Notes under the pieces: model-generated
Databases searched by the model: none
The model's input: only the letters and a program-made list of their open reading frames with translations
Told to the model about the DNA's origin: nothing
Assembly (NCBI RefSeq): GCF_019219065.1
Contig: NZ_JAHUWK010000005.1
Location: forward strand, 248,001 to 312,000
DNA length: 64,000 nucleotides
Source: Duganella sp. sic0402
GTDB lineage: Bacteria > Pseudomonadota > Gammaproteobacteria > Burkholderiales > Burkholderiaceae_D
Direction of reading: 5' to 3'
Translations under genes and position numbers: made by a program
Shown here: positions 47,393 to 55,508 of the stretch, in pieces
Layout: the number at the start of each line of letters is the position of its first letter
Numbering within the stretch: the stretch's first letter is position 1

Positions 47393-47499
47393 GGCACTCC
47401 TAAAGTGTAGATGTGAAACAGGTCTGCACTGTAGATTTGCCGCCGAAAATTTTCCTTCCGAATACCTTCTATTTTATAAGTGACTGTTTAATAAAGACT

Positions 47500-48003
47500 T
47501 TACCGCTTGGGCAAAACCCAGTCTGGGCGGATGTAATGGCAGGTGTAGCCGTTGGGGATGCGCTCCAGATAGTCCTGGTGCTCCGGTTCCGCCTCCCAGA
47601 ACGGGCCTTCCGGCGCCAGCTCGGTGGCGACTTTGCCCGGCCACAGTCCGGATGCGTTGACGTCGGCGATGGTATCTTCGGCGGTCGCCTTCTGCTGGTC
47701 GCTGGCGTAAAAAATAGCAGAACGATAACTGGTGCCGATATCGTTGCCCTGGCGGTTGCGGGTGCTCGGGTCATGAATCTGGAAGAAGAATTCCAGTATC
47801 TTGCGATAGCTGATCACGGCCGGATCGAACACGATCTCGATCGCCTCGGCGTGGCTGCCATGGTTGCGATAAGTGGCATTCGGCACATCGCCGCCGCTAT
47901 AGCCGACCCGCGTCCCGACGATGCCGGGGATCTTACGGATCAGATCCTGCATGCCCCAAAAACAACCACCGGCCAGGATGGCCTTCTCTGTCGTGTTCGT
48001 CAT
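47500..48003 (-). CDS. msrA: peptide-methionine (S)-S-oxide reductase
   Basis: 167-residue MsrA that repairs oxidised methionine. The catalytic Cys14 lies in [14 protein letters not shown], followed by [45 protein letters not shown] and EPEHQDYL, all family signatures. The second in-frame ATG (48001-48003) is chosen because AAAGGA lies six bases away, while the first abuts it. No recycling Cys is evident near the C-terminus. It is divergent from the receiver gene. Confidence 0.95.
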   Translation of the reverse strand: MTNTTEKAILAGGCFWGMQDLIRKIPGIVGTRVGYSGGDVPNATYRNHGSHAEAIEIVFDPAVISYRKILEFFFQIHDPSTRNRQGNDIGTSYRSAIFYASDQQKATAEDTIADVNASGLWPGKVATELAPEGPFWEAEPEHQDYLERIPNGYTCHYIRPDWVLPKR

Positions 48004-48082
48004 AATCATTCCTTTCCATAAATGTTCTTACACAATTTGGAGACAGCTACACATTTCTTCAAGCAAACAGCCGAAATCCCAC

Positions 48083-48088
48083 TATAAT
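48083..48088 (+). promoter_or_regulatory. -10 element (TATAAT) upstream of receiver gene
   Basis: Perfect TATAAT in the 195-bp divergent region between msrA and the receiver gene. The leader would be about 105 bases long. A TTCAAG 19 bp upstream is a weak -35. Confidence 0.4.
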
Positions 48089-48198
48089 TGTCATTAGGAA
48101 AGCCATTCAGCTTCCGCCTGCGTGCCCTCTAGTTTGTCGCGCTCCTCATTCTCCGGCCTGGACCCAGCCGAACGTTACCCCTTTTTCGTTCACATATC

Positions 48199-48624
48199 AT
48201 GGACCAGACCACTGCTATCCAACGTATTTTAGTCGTAGACGACAATAGTGAAGCGGCCGATATCTCGGCTGAGCTATTAGAGCTGCATGGCTACCGCACT
48301 GCAGTCGCCTATGCCGGCCTGCCCGGCCTGGAAGCCGTGCGCACTTTCCAGCCGCACGCGGTGCTGCTCGACCTCGGCATGCCGGGCATGGACGGCTACC
48401 AGGTGGCCGCAGCGCTGCGCGCCGTGCCGGACTACGATCATGTGGCGCTGATCGCCTTCACCGCCTGGGGCGACGTGGTCACCCGCCAGCGCGTGACCGA
48501 TACCGGCTTCGACGAGCACGTCATCAAGCCTGCCAACCTGGATCGCATTCTGGCGGCGGTGCGCAACGCCCTGCTGAAGCGGGAACAGCTGTGCACCGCA
48601 GCCCTCGCCGACGACGCGGTGTAA
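48199..48624 (+). CDS. single-domain response regulator
   Basis: 141 residues, receiver domain only: acidic pair in LVVDDNSEAA, phospho-Asp58 in HAVLLDLGMPGMDGYQVA, a Thr in AFTAWGD and Lys in VIKPANLDRI. The AAALRAVPDYDHVALIAFTAWG type is typical of stand-alone receivers attached to hybrid kinases in beta-proteobacteria. No output domain and no kinase nearby. A long leader and a hairpin-controlled small gene flank it. Confidence 0.9.
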   Translation: MDQTTAIQRILVVDDNSEAADISAELLELHGYRTAVAYAGLPGLEAVRTFQPHAVLLDLGMPGMDGYQVAAALRAVPDYDHVALIAFTAWGDVVTRQRVTDTGFDEHVIKPANLDRILAAVRNALLKREQLCTAALADDAV

Positions 48625-48638
48625 TTGCTTTTGTGATA

Positions 48639-48660
48639 CTGTCTGAGGCCAGACAGGAGG
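48639..48660 (+). promoter_or_regulatory. hairpin overlapping the ribosome-binding site of the 61-residue gene
   Basis: Perfect 7-bp stem CTGTCTG/CAGACAG (48639-48645 and 48650-48656, loop AGGC). Its last two bases are the first two of the AGGAGG Shine-Dalgarno (48655-48660). It could be a translational switch or an operator; there is no T-run. Confidence 0.55.
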
Positions 48661-48667
48661 TGTCATC

Positions 48668-48853
48668 ATGATCGAAAGACGCACACGCCCCGACCGTGAC
48701 AAGGCGATCGCCGTGAACGCCGGCATCGCCATGCAAGCCAAGCAAGGGCGTGAAGCCGCCGCCCTATTCCTGGAAGACGCGGGCTTGCCGCTGGCGGTCA
48801 TCGCCCGCGTGCTGAACGAGCCGGAACGGCGCCGCGCCGGCGATCTGCGCTAA
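48668..48853 (+). CDS. small conserved-type hypothetical protein
   Basis: 61 residues, hydrophilic and helical: MIERRTRPDRDKAIAVNAGI followed by GREAAALFLEDAGLPLAVIARVLNEP. The second part looks like a helix-turn-helix (AAxFLxxxGxPxxVIARVL), but the protein is too short to call a regulator. A near-consensus AGGAGG seven bases before the ATG makes it a convincing gene. It lies 43 bp downstream of the receiver gene and converges with the TonB-like gene, 3 bp away. Confidence 0.75.
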   Translation: MIERRTRPDRDKAIAVNAGIAMQAKQGREAAALFLEDAGLPLAVIARVLNEPERRRAGDLR

Positions 48854-48856
48854 TCT

Positions 48857-49510
48857 TTATCTCAGCAGCACCCGGCCGAACGCGGTGTCGGTGCGTTCGC
48901 CTTTCTGTTGCAAATCGTAGGCAAAGCGGCAGCTTTGCAGATAGGCTTGCGCCTGTACCAGCAGCTCCTGGGCCTGTCCATTCGCTTCCGCCACCACGCG
49001 CACCGGGGCGCCTTCGGCGTTCAGCAGGAAACGCATCAGCACGCCATCGGCGCCACTCGGCCGCGCATCGGCCTCGCGGAAGCCGGCGAAGCGCTCGGAC
49101 GGCTGGCAACTATCCTTCACCAGCAGCGGCCGCACCGCCGGCGCATCGCTGAATTTCCACACATATTGCAGCGGGAAGGACTGGCCCTTGCCCGCTTCCT
49201 TCAGGTTGGGCTGGAACGCGCAGCGCGCGATGCCGTCAACGGCAGCGTCATCGAGAATCTTCCAGCCGCTGCCCTTGGTTACAAACGGACGCAACACTTT
49301 GCCGTCCTTGCCAATTTCAAAGCGGATGGTGGTGGCGCCGGTGATTTCATAGCGGCGGGCTTCGGCTGGCCATTGCGGCTGGGCGCAGCTGGCCGGCGTC
49401 AGCAGTGCATCGAAGGGCGCCCGCTGCCCCGACTGGGCGGCGCGGCTGCCAAGATTGATCACAGCGAAAATAATGGCGACAGCGGCAAGCGCAAGCAATT
49501 TCTTGTTCAT
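48857..49510 (-). CDS. TonB C-terminal-like envelope protein
   Basis: 217 residues. An N-terminal membrane/signal segment (about 5-23) precedes two copies of a TonB_C-like fold, of which the first is clearest: PQWPAEARRYEITGATTIRFEIGKDGKVLRPFVTKGSGWKILDDAAVDGIARCAFQP. Cys residues recur in each half (SCAQPQ, RCAFQP, SCQPSE, SCRFAY). It lacks the Pro-rich spacer of a true TonB, so it may be a periplasmic adaptor rather than an energy transducer. It is divergent from the DUF2946/TonB receptor genes. Confidence 0.75.
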   Translation of the reverse strand: MNKKLLALAAVAIIFAVINLGSRAAQSGQRAPFDALLTPASCAQPQWPAEARRYEITGATTIRFEIGKDGKVLRPFVTKGSGWKILDDAAVDGIARCAFQPNLKEAGKGQSFPLQYVWKFSDAPAVRPLLVKDSCQPSERFAGFREADARPSGADGVLMRFLLNAEGAPVRVVAEANGQAQELLVQAQAYLQSCRFAYDLQQKGERTDTAFGRVLLR

Positions 49511-49649
49511 GCCGCGATGATAGCGCGCTCCGGCGGCGGGTGTTATAAAATCCAACGCAACTCATCCGCAAGGACGCATCATGGCCAACTTCGCATGATC
49601 CAGCTTATGTTTTGACGGAGGCGTCGCAGCAAGGTCTTTTGGCAATGGT

Positions 49650-49655
49650 TATAAT
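49650..49655 (+). promoter_or_regulatory. -10 element (TATAAT) adjoining the DUF2946-like gene
   Basis: Perfect TATAAT ending six bases before the ATG at 49662, so the transcript would begin at or next to the start codon. No good -35 is seen, and no Shine-Dalgarno precedes the ATG. Confidence 0.5.
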
Positions 49656-49661
49656 TGCCAG

Positions 49662-50033
49662 ATGCGCTTATCGGATAAACGGAATGTCTTGCACTTGTGG
49701 ATCGCCATCCTGGCGCTCCTGTTCAGTGCTATCGCACCGTCCGTTTCGCATGCGGTGTCGGCGGCGGCGCAGATTCCGGGGCTGGAGATGTGTAGCATTA
49801 ACGGCCCACAGCCGATGAAGACCAAGTCGCTGTCGGACACCATCGTACACGCGTTTGAGCATTGTCCGTATTGCGCCGCGCATGCGACGCCGCCTTCGCT
49901 GCCGCCGCCATCCGCGTGGCACTTCCCGCTGGAAGCTGGCGCGCAAATCTTCCCTTCGCTGTTCTATCACTCGCCGCAGCCGCTGTTCGCCTGGTCCACG
50001 GCGAATCCGCGCGCGCCACCTGCTTTCGTCTGA
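49662..50033 (+). CDS. DUF2946-like small periplasmic/membrane protein
   Basis: 123 residues with an N-terminal hydrophobic segment (LWIAILALLFSAIAPSVSHA), cleavable at SHA. After it come MCSINGP and the motif EHCPYCAAHA, the Cys-x-x-Cys pattern of DUF2946 proteins, which are often found beside TonB-dependent metal receptors. It lies 86 bp upstream of such a receptor on the same strand. A metal-handling (copper) role is a guess from that association. Likely leaderless. Confidence 0.75.
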   Translation: MRLSDKRNVLHLWIAILALLFSAIAPSVSHAVSAAAQIPGLEMCSINGPQPMKTKSLSDTIVHAFEHCPYCAAHATPPSLPPPSAWHFPLEAGAQIFPSLFYHSPQPLFAWSTANPRAPPAFV

Positions 50034-50119
50034 GTTTTAGCTGTGCTTCATCGCCTTGACGCGCTATGCGTCCGGGTGCATTGCATCGCCGCTGCAAGCG
50101 GCACTCAACGAAACTGATC

Positions 50120-52207
50120 ATGAAAATCTATCCTGTTTTATTCGCCGCCGCAGCGTTCAACGCCTGCGCGGACGACATCGTCCTGCCTACCGTTGATATC
50201 AAGGGCGCCCAGCAAACCAGCCTGGAACGCGCCACCAGCACCGGCAGCAATCTCGGTCTGACCGCGCTGGAAACGCCGGCCAGCACCGAAAGCATCAACC
50301 GCGCGCAACTGGTCGACCGTGGCGATGCCCGCATCATGGATGCACTCAGCCGGGCCGCCGGACTGAGTGTCTTCCCGCATCCAGGCAACGGCGGCTCGGC
50401 GCTGGCCGCGCGCGGCTTTACCGACCTGGCTTCGGTCACGCAACTGTATGACGGCATGAAGCAATACGGCAGCGGCGCGCTGTCCTTCCCTTTCGACACC
50501 TGGTCGGTGGAGCGCATTGAAGTGCTGCGCGGTCCCGCCTCGGTGATCTACGGCGCGGGGGCGATCGGCGGCGTGGTCAACATCATCCCGCGCAAGCCAA
50601 GCGCAGGCGCGATACAGAACGAGATCATGCTGGGCATCGGCAGCCATGACACCCAGCGCTATGGCTTGGGCAGCGGCGGCGGCATCAGCGAGCAGCTGTC
50701 GTACCGGCTGGACGTCAGCGGCAACCGCAGCGACAACTGGGTGGAGCGTGGTGATTCGCGCGACACCAATATCTCCGCCGCGCTGCGCTACGACATCAGC
50801 CCGACACTCAACGTCACGCTGTCGCACGCGCAAAGCAACCAGCACCCGATGCGCTACTTCGGCGTGCCGCTGATCGACGGCCAATTCTCCCCACGCACCT
50901 ACGACAAAAACTACAACGTGGCCGATGGCACGATCCAGTACCGCGATCAGCAAACCAGTGCCGCCCTGCACTGGCAGCCGGCCGATGGCGTATCCATCAG
51001 CAGCACGCTGTACCACATCCGCAGCCGCCGTCAATGGCGCAACGCCGAAAACTACGACTGGCTGCCCGGCACCTCGCAGATCGCGCGCAGCGACTACACC
51101 GAGATCCGCCACAACCAGGAACAGACCGGCAATATGACCGTGGCCACCATCGAAGGACAGCTGTTCGGCATGCGCAATACCTTCTCCGGCGGTGTGGAGT
51201 TCAACCGCAGCCGCTTCGGCCACACCAACAACTCGCCCTACTCCGGCAGCAGCGTGGTGGATATCGACAATCCGGCGCCGGGTACTTTCTTCAGCACTGA
51301 CCCGACCTATCTCAAATACCAGGTCAAGGCGCGGCAGTACGCTGGCTTCATGGAAGACCGCTTGCAGCTGGACGACAAGCTGTCGCTGGTGGCCGGCTTG
51401 CGCTACGACCGCGACGAAGTCGAGAAGCGCGACCTGGTCACGCCGTCGGCATCGTTTGAGAAAACCTTCAACAACACCGGCTACCGCCTGGGTGCGGTGC
51501 GCGCATTGAATGACCAGACTTCGCTCTACGCGCAATACTCGGTGGCACACGATCCGCTCGGTCCGCTGCTGTTCACCAACACCAGCCGCGCCGCCTTCGA
51601 TCTAGCCAAAGGCAAGCAGCTGGAAGCAGGCGCCAAGCAAGTGTTCTGGAACGGGAATGGCGAGTGGACTTTGTCCGCCTACCGCATCGTCAAGAATAAT
51701 CTGCTGACGCGCGACCCGGCCAACATCACCCGCAGCATCCAGGTGGGCCAGCAATCGTCGCGCGGGGTGGAAGCATCGGTAGTATTCAGCGATGGCCCGC
51801 AATGGCGCGTCGAAGCCAACGCCACCGTGCTGCGCGCGGAGTACGATGACTTCAACGAAAGCAGCGGCGGCAAGCTGGTTTCCCGAGCAGGCAACACACC
51901 GGCCAACGTCCCGGAACGCATGGCGAACATCTTCGGCAGCTACAGCATCGCTCCGCATTGGACGGTACTGGCCAGCGCACACTACGTCGGCGAACGCAAT
52001 ACCGACAGTGCCAACACGCTGAAGATGCCGGCCTACACCACCGTCGACCTCGGGCTGCGCTGGCAGCTTGCCAGCCGCACCTCGCTGACCGCACGCGGCT
52101 TCAACGTGTTCGACAAGCGCTACGCGCAGACCTCCTACTACAACACCACGCAATGGCTGCTCGGCGCGGATCGCCGCTACGAGCTACAACTCCGCCACAG
52201 CTTCTAG
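50120..52207 (+). CDS. TonB-dependent outer-membrane receptor
   Basis: 695-residue beta-barrel receptor. A short signal peptide is followed by a TonB-box-like stretch (DIVLPTVDIKG), the plug (about 30-160: PASTESINRAQLVDRGDARIMDAL, WSVERIEVLRGPASVIYGAGAIGGVVNIIPRKP) and a 22-strand barrel ending YELQLRHSF with the terminal Phe needed for assembly. It resembles siderophore/metal receptors; the ligand is not evident. A DUF2946-like gene lies upstream and a TonB-like protein gene beyond it. The 3' end overlaps the convergent aminotransferase gene by 4 bp. Confidence 0.93.
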   Translation: MKIYPVLFAAAAFNACADDIVLPTVDIKGAQQTSLERATSTGSNLGLTALETPASTESINRAQLVDRGDARIMDALSRAAGLSVFPHPGNGGSALAARGFTDLASVTQLYDGMKQYGSGALSFPFDTWSVERIEVLRGPASVIYGAGAIGGVVNIIPRKPSAGAIQNEIMLGIGSHDTQRYGLGSGGGISEQLSYRLDVSGNRSDNWVERGDSRDTNISAALRYDISPTLNVTLSHAQSNQHPMRYFGVPLIDGQFSPRTYDKNYNVADGTIQYRDQQTSAALHWQPADGVSISSTLYHIRSRRQWRNAENYDWLPGTSQIARSDYTEIRHNQEQTGNMTVATIEGQLFGMRNTFSGGVEFNRSRFGHTNNSPYSGSSVVDIDNPAPGTFFSTDPTYLKYQVKARQYAGFMEDRLQLDDKLSLVAGLRYDRDEVEKRDLVTPSASFEKTFNNTGYRLGAVRALNDQTSLYAQYSVAHDPLGPLLFTNTSRAAFDLAKGKQLEAGAKQVFWNGNGEWTLSAYRIVKNNLLTRDPANITRSIQVGQQSSRGVEASVVFSDGPQWRVEANATVLRAEYDDFNESSGGKLVSRAGNTPANVPERMANIFGSYSIAPHWTVLASAHYVGERNTDSANTLKMPAYTTVDLGLRWQLASRTSLTARGFNVFDKRYAQTSYYNTTQWLLGADRRYELQLRHSF

Positions 52208-53460
52208 GCGATCGCGCGGATCGCGGCAACCAGCTTGTCGAGGTCCGCAGTGCGCGTGAACAGGCTCGGGGTGACGCGGATGCAGGCGCCACCCGCCGGG
52301 CCGGGACGAGCCACGGTGAAGATGCGGTATTGTTCCAGCAGGCGCTTGGCCAGCGCCACGTTCTGCTCAAAGCTGGTGCGCCCCGTCAGCCGGAACGAGG
52401 TGACGGCACCGTAGCTGCCCGCCTCGTCCGGCGTCATGATCTGCACGCGCTGGTCACCGCGCAGCTGGTGTACCCAATGGTCGCGCAGACCGCCCAGGCG
52501 ATTGCCGCGATTGACCAGGCCGATCTCCTCGTGCAGCTTGAGCGTGGCCGGGATGGTCATCAGCGCGGCCACATTCACGGTGCCGGAGTGAACGCGTGAG
52601 CGGATGTCACTGGCAGGATAGTCCTCGTCACCGCGCTCGACGCCGATGTCGGCCAGCCGCTCCTTGCGGATGTAGAGGAAGCCGGTGCCCAGCGGTCCAC
52701 CCACCCATTTGTGCAGATTGGCGCCGACGAAGTCCGCGCCCAGGTCGGGCAGCTTGAAGTCCAGTAGGCCCCAGGACTGCGCCACATCGGCAATCACATC
52801 GACGCCGCGAGCCTTGGCGATGTTGACGATGTCCGCCACTGGCAGCACAAAGCCGGTGCGGTGGTTGATGTGCGTGAGCAGCAGCAGCCTGGTGCGCGGA
52901 TGTTCGCGCAGCGCCTTGTCGTAGGACTCGATGGCGAGCTGGCGAGTCAGCTGATCCGGCAGCAGCACCTGCGTTACGGTCGCACCATGCCGCTGCGCCA
53001 CATCGTTCATCGCATACTTCATGGCGTCGTAATCCAGATTGGCGTACATGACGCCGTCGCCGTGCTTCAGCAGCTTGTAATTGCAAATCAGGTTTTGCAG
53101 CGACTCGGTGGCGCCGCGCGTGATCGCCAGCTCCTCCGGCGCTACGCCGGCGTGCGCGGCCAGTTGCACGCGCAACTGCTCCATCCCGGCGCGGTCGAAT
53201 TGCTGGCGCAGATGATGGGAGTTATAGCGGTTCAGGTAATCCATATTGCGCTTGAACTCTTCGAGCAGCGCGCGTGGCATGATGCCGTAGTAGGCGTTTT
53301 CCAGATTGGTGAAATCCGTGGCGACGTCGTAGCTCTGCGCGACCGTCTCCCAGTCGATGCCGCCGGAAGGTAAAGTCAGCGGCGCGGCAGTTGCCGTCAA
53401 CGCCGTCCATCCCGCCGCCGCGCCCAGCAGCTTGCGCCTCCCCGCCTGAAATCCTTCCAT
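52204..53460 (-). CDS. class V aminotransferase with Tat signal
   Basis: 418-residue PLP enzyme of the class V fold, isopenicillin-N-epimerase-like. Lys251 in GANLHKWVGGPLGTG should bind PLP, and Asp225 in VIADVAQSWG contacts the cofactor nitrogen. The N-terminus GRRKLLGAAAGWTALTATAAPL has a twin-arginine signal, so the folded enzyme is likely exported with its cofactor; periplasmic epimerases of this type exist. A longer frame that runs upstream is antisense of lysR. It is divergent from the LysR gene, which is its likely regulator. The substrate is unknown. Confidence 0.88.
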   Translation of the reverse strand: MEGFQAGRRKLLGAAAGWTALTATAAPLTLPSGGIDWETVAQSYDVATDFTNLENAYYGIMPRALLEEFKRNMDYLNRYNSHHLRQQFDRAGMEQLRVQLAAHAGVAPEELAITRGATESLQNLICNYKLLKHGDGVMYANLDYDAMKYAMNDVAQRHGATVTQVLLPDQLTRQLAIESYDKALREHPRTRLLLLTHINHRTGFVLPVADIVNIAKARGVDVIADVAQSWGLLDFKLPDLGADFVGANLHKWVGGPLGTGFLYIRKERLADIGVERGDEDYPASDIRSRVHSGTVNVAALMTIPATLKLHEEIGLVNRGNRLGGLRDHWVHQLRGDQRVQIMTPDEAGSYGAVTSFRLTGRTSFEQNVALAKRLLEQYRIFTVARPGPAGGACIRVTPSLFTRTADLDKLVAAIRAIA

Positions 53461-53514
53461 GTCCGCCACTCCCGAAGTTGATGTTGCAGACCAGTATAAA
53501 GAGAAGCCGAGACA

Positions 53515-53546
53515 ATGCACGTTGCATGATTTATCATCCCATAAAT
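53515..53546. promoter_or_regulatory. two inverted repeats in the aminotransferase/lysR gap
   Basis: ATGCA-CGT-TGCAT (53515-53527) and ATTTAT-CATCCC-ATAAAT (53529-53546), adjacent in the 106-bp divergent region. The second fits a T-N11-A LysR box (53532 to 53544). A TATAAG follows 20 bp before the lysR start. Confidence 0.55.
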
Positions 53547-53566
53547 ATTTGTTATAAGGTGACGCC

Positions 53567-54529
53567 ATGCTGAATCGCGAAATAGAGATCTTTCGTGTTG
53601 TGATGACCACTGGTTCGGCCACCAAGGCCGCCCGCCTGATGAATCTGACGCAACCAGCGGTCAGCCAGTCGCTGCGCCGGCTGGAACAGACGGCGGGACT
53701 GGCGCTGTTCCAGCGCACCGGCGGCAAGCTGCAAGCAACGCCGGAAGCACGCGCCTTGCAGGCAGAGGTAGAACGGCATTTCGTCGGCATGGAAGTGATC
53801 GAGCAGCGCCTGCGCGCATTGCGCCAGTTCGGCGTTGACCGTATCCGCGTCGCCAGCTTCCCAGGCTTGGGCGTCGGCTTCCTGCCGCGCGTGCTGGCAG
53901 ATCTGACCCACGAGCGGGAACGCGCATTGGTATCACTACAGATTATGGGCTCGCCCGACGTACGTAGACGCATCCTGTCCAACGAGGCCGAACTGGGCGT
54001 GGTGGCGGACGATGTCTCCACCCGCAGCATCGAGGCGACACTGTTCGCCCACTACTTTGGCGTAGTGGCGCTGCCGCAGGGCCACGCGCTGGCGCGCCAT
54101 AAGCGCATCACGCCGGCCATGCTGGCGAAGTACCCGCTGATCGCGCTGCCGCCGGAGGACAGTGTCAGCCTGAGGCTGGATCGCATCTGCCGCCATCACG
54201 GCGTCGAGTTGCGCACGGCGGTCGAGTGCTCGTTCACTATCAGCCAGTGTGAACTGGTACGCAACAAGGTCGGTATCGCCATCGTCAACCCGATCACGGC
54301 TTGCGACTACCTGCATGCGGGACTGGAGTTCCGTCCGTTCTCTGAACGCCTGACCTACACGTCGCTGACCGTGCAGCCGTCCGGCCAGCCCGCGTCCGCC
54401 TTCGTGCGGCAGATGCTGGGCGCAATGCGCAAGCGGCTGGAGCTGGACATGCGCACGCTGTCACAGGCCATCGGCGGCAGCCACGACCCGCTGCACAGCT
54501 TCAATCTCAACGCCGGTGAAACTCCCTGA
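53567..54529 (+). CDS. LysR family transcriptional regulator
   Basis: 320 residues. HTH at about 4-60 (EIEIFRVVMTTGSATKAARLMNLTQPAVSQSLRRLE) and a periplasmic-binding-like effector domain with LLPEDS-type PLIALPPEDSVSLRLDRI. It resembles the branch of GcvA/ArgP-like amino-acid-sensing regulators. It is divergent from the Tat aminotransferase, so an amino-acid effector is plausible. AAGG lies upstream of the ATG. It overlaps the convergent second lysR gene by 23 bp. Confidence 0.92.
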   Translation: MLNREIEIFRVVMTTGSATKAARLMNLTQPAVSQSLRRLEQTAGLALFQRTGGKLQATPEARALQAEVERHFVGMEVIEQRLRALRQFGVDRIRVASFPGLGVGFLPRVLADLTHERERALVSLQIMGSPDVRRRILSNEAELGVVADDVSTRSIEATLFAHYFGVVALPQGHALARHKRITPAMLAKYPLIALPPEDSVSLRLDRICRHHGVELRTAVECSFTISQCELVRNKVGIAIVNPITACDYLHAGLEFRPFSERLTYTSLTVQPSGQPASAFVRQMLGAMRKRLELDMRTLSQAIGGSHDPLHSFNLNAGETP

Positions 54530-55394
54530 CCAGTTCACGGAAGTTATTCACCGTGACTGATTTTTCGCGCGGCCGTGTAATCAGCGCAATCGCCGTGCCG
54601 AGATCCTTGTTGCTGATGTCCTGATAGGTCACGCCTTCAGCGCGGAACTGGCCTATCGATTCCGGAATGATGGCCACGCCGAATCCCGCCGCAGCCATAT
54701 TTACGCCGGACGATATCTGCGGCGACTCCATTTCGATCTTGGGCGAAAAGCCCGCCTTGTGGCAGGCGCTGATGATGGCGTCATACAGCTCCGGTCCAAT
54801 CGCGCGCGGATACAGGATGAAGGGATCGCCAGCCAACTGCTTCAGATCGATGGTGCGGCGGCGGCCCAGCGAGTGGCCGCTCGGCAGCACCGCAATCATC
54901 TTCTCCTGCAGCAGCGGCGTGACAATCGCATCGCCACAATCCAGCGGCAGGCGGATCATCGCGCAATCCACCTGCGCGTCCGCCAGCTTGCCGACCAGCG
55001 CGGCCGCGTTGCTTTCCTCGGTGCGGATCTTCACGCCCGGATAATCTTCGCGGAAGCGCCGCAGCAGCCGCGCCACTGTGGGATGGAATACGGTGGAACC
55101 GGCAAAGCCGATCGACAAATGGCCACTCTCGCCGCGCGCCGCCATCTTCACATGCTCCAGCGCGTCGTTGGCGTCTTCCAGCACGCGCTGAGCGCGCTCC
55201 TTGAAGATCAGGCCAGCCTCGGTCAGCTCCACCCGGCGCGGATGGCGGATAAACAGCTTGGTGCCTATCTCCCGCTCCAGTTTGATGATTTGCTGGCTCA
55301 AAGGCGGCTGCGCCATGCCCAGCCGCTCCGCCGCCACGGTGAAATGCAGATGCTCTGCCACGGCCAGAAAATAGCGTAACTGGCGAAACTCCAT
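54507..55394 (-). CDS. LysR family transcriptional regulator (BenM/CatM-like)
   Basis: 295 residues. The N-terminus MEFRQLRYFLAVAEHLHFTVAAERLGMAQPPLSQQIIKLE is that of the BenM/CatM/HcaR branch, whose effectors are often aromatic acids. The C-terminal domain contains AAGFGVAIIPESI. It is divergent from the FUSC transporter gene, which resembles exporters of aromatic acids (AaeB), so it probably senses an aromatic acid and controls its export. Confidence 0.93.
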   Translation of the reverse strand: MEFRQLRYFLAVAEHLHFTVAAERLGMAQPPLSQQIIKLEREIGTKLFIRHPRRVELTEAGLIFKERAQRVLEDANDALEHVKMAARGESGHLSIGFAGSTVFHPTVARLLRRFREDYPGVKIRTEESNAAALVGKLADAQVDCAMIRLPLDCGDAIVTPLLQEKMIAVLPSGHSLGRRRTIDLKQLAGDPFILYPRAIGPELYDAIISACHKAGFSPKIEMESPQISSGVNMAAAGFGVAIIPESIGQFRAEGVTYQDISNKDLGTAIALITRPREKSVTVNNFRELVREFHRR

Positions 55395-55415
55395 ACTCTT
55401 TCCCTATCTTTAAAA

Positions 55416-55432
55416 ACGCCAACAATCGGCGT
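55416..55432. promoter_or_regulatory. inverted repeat in the lysR/FUSC gap
   Basis: ACGCC-AACAATC-GGCGT, 22 bp upstream of the lysR start and 77 bp before the FUSC gene. It is placed as an autoregulatory LysR site would be. Confidence 0.45.
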
Positions 55433-55508
55433 ATCGATATCTTTTTCGTCTTGAAGAGACTACCACGAAATATTGGATTTGCGGGCTGCGCTCTCTTAAT
55501 CTATCAAT

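Noticed and set aside
49580..49600. Five-codon ORF (MANFA) before the DUF2946-like gene, preceded by AAGGA
   Set aside because: Too short to support as a leader peptide; no attenuator structure follows.
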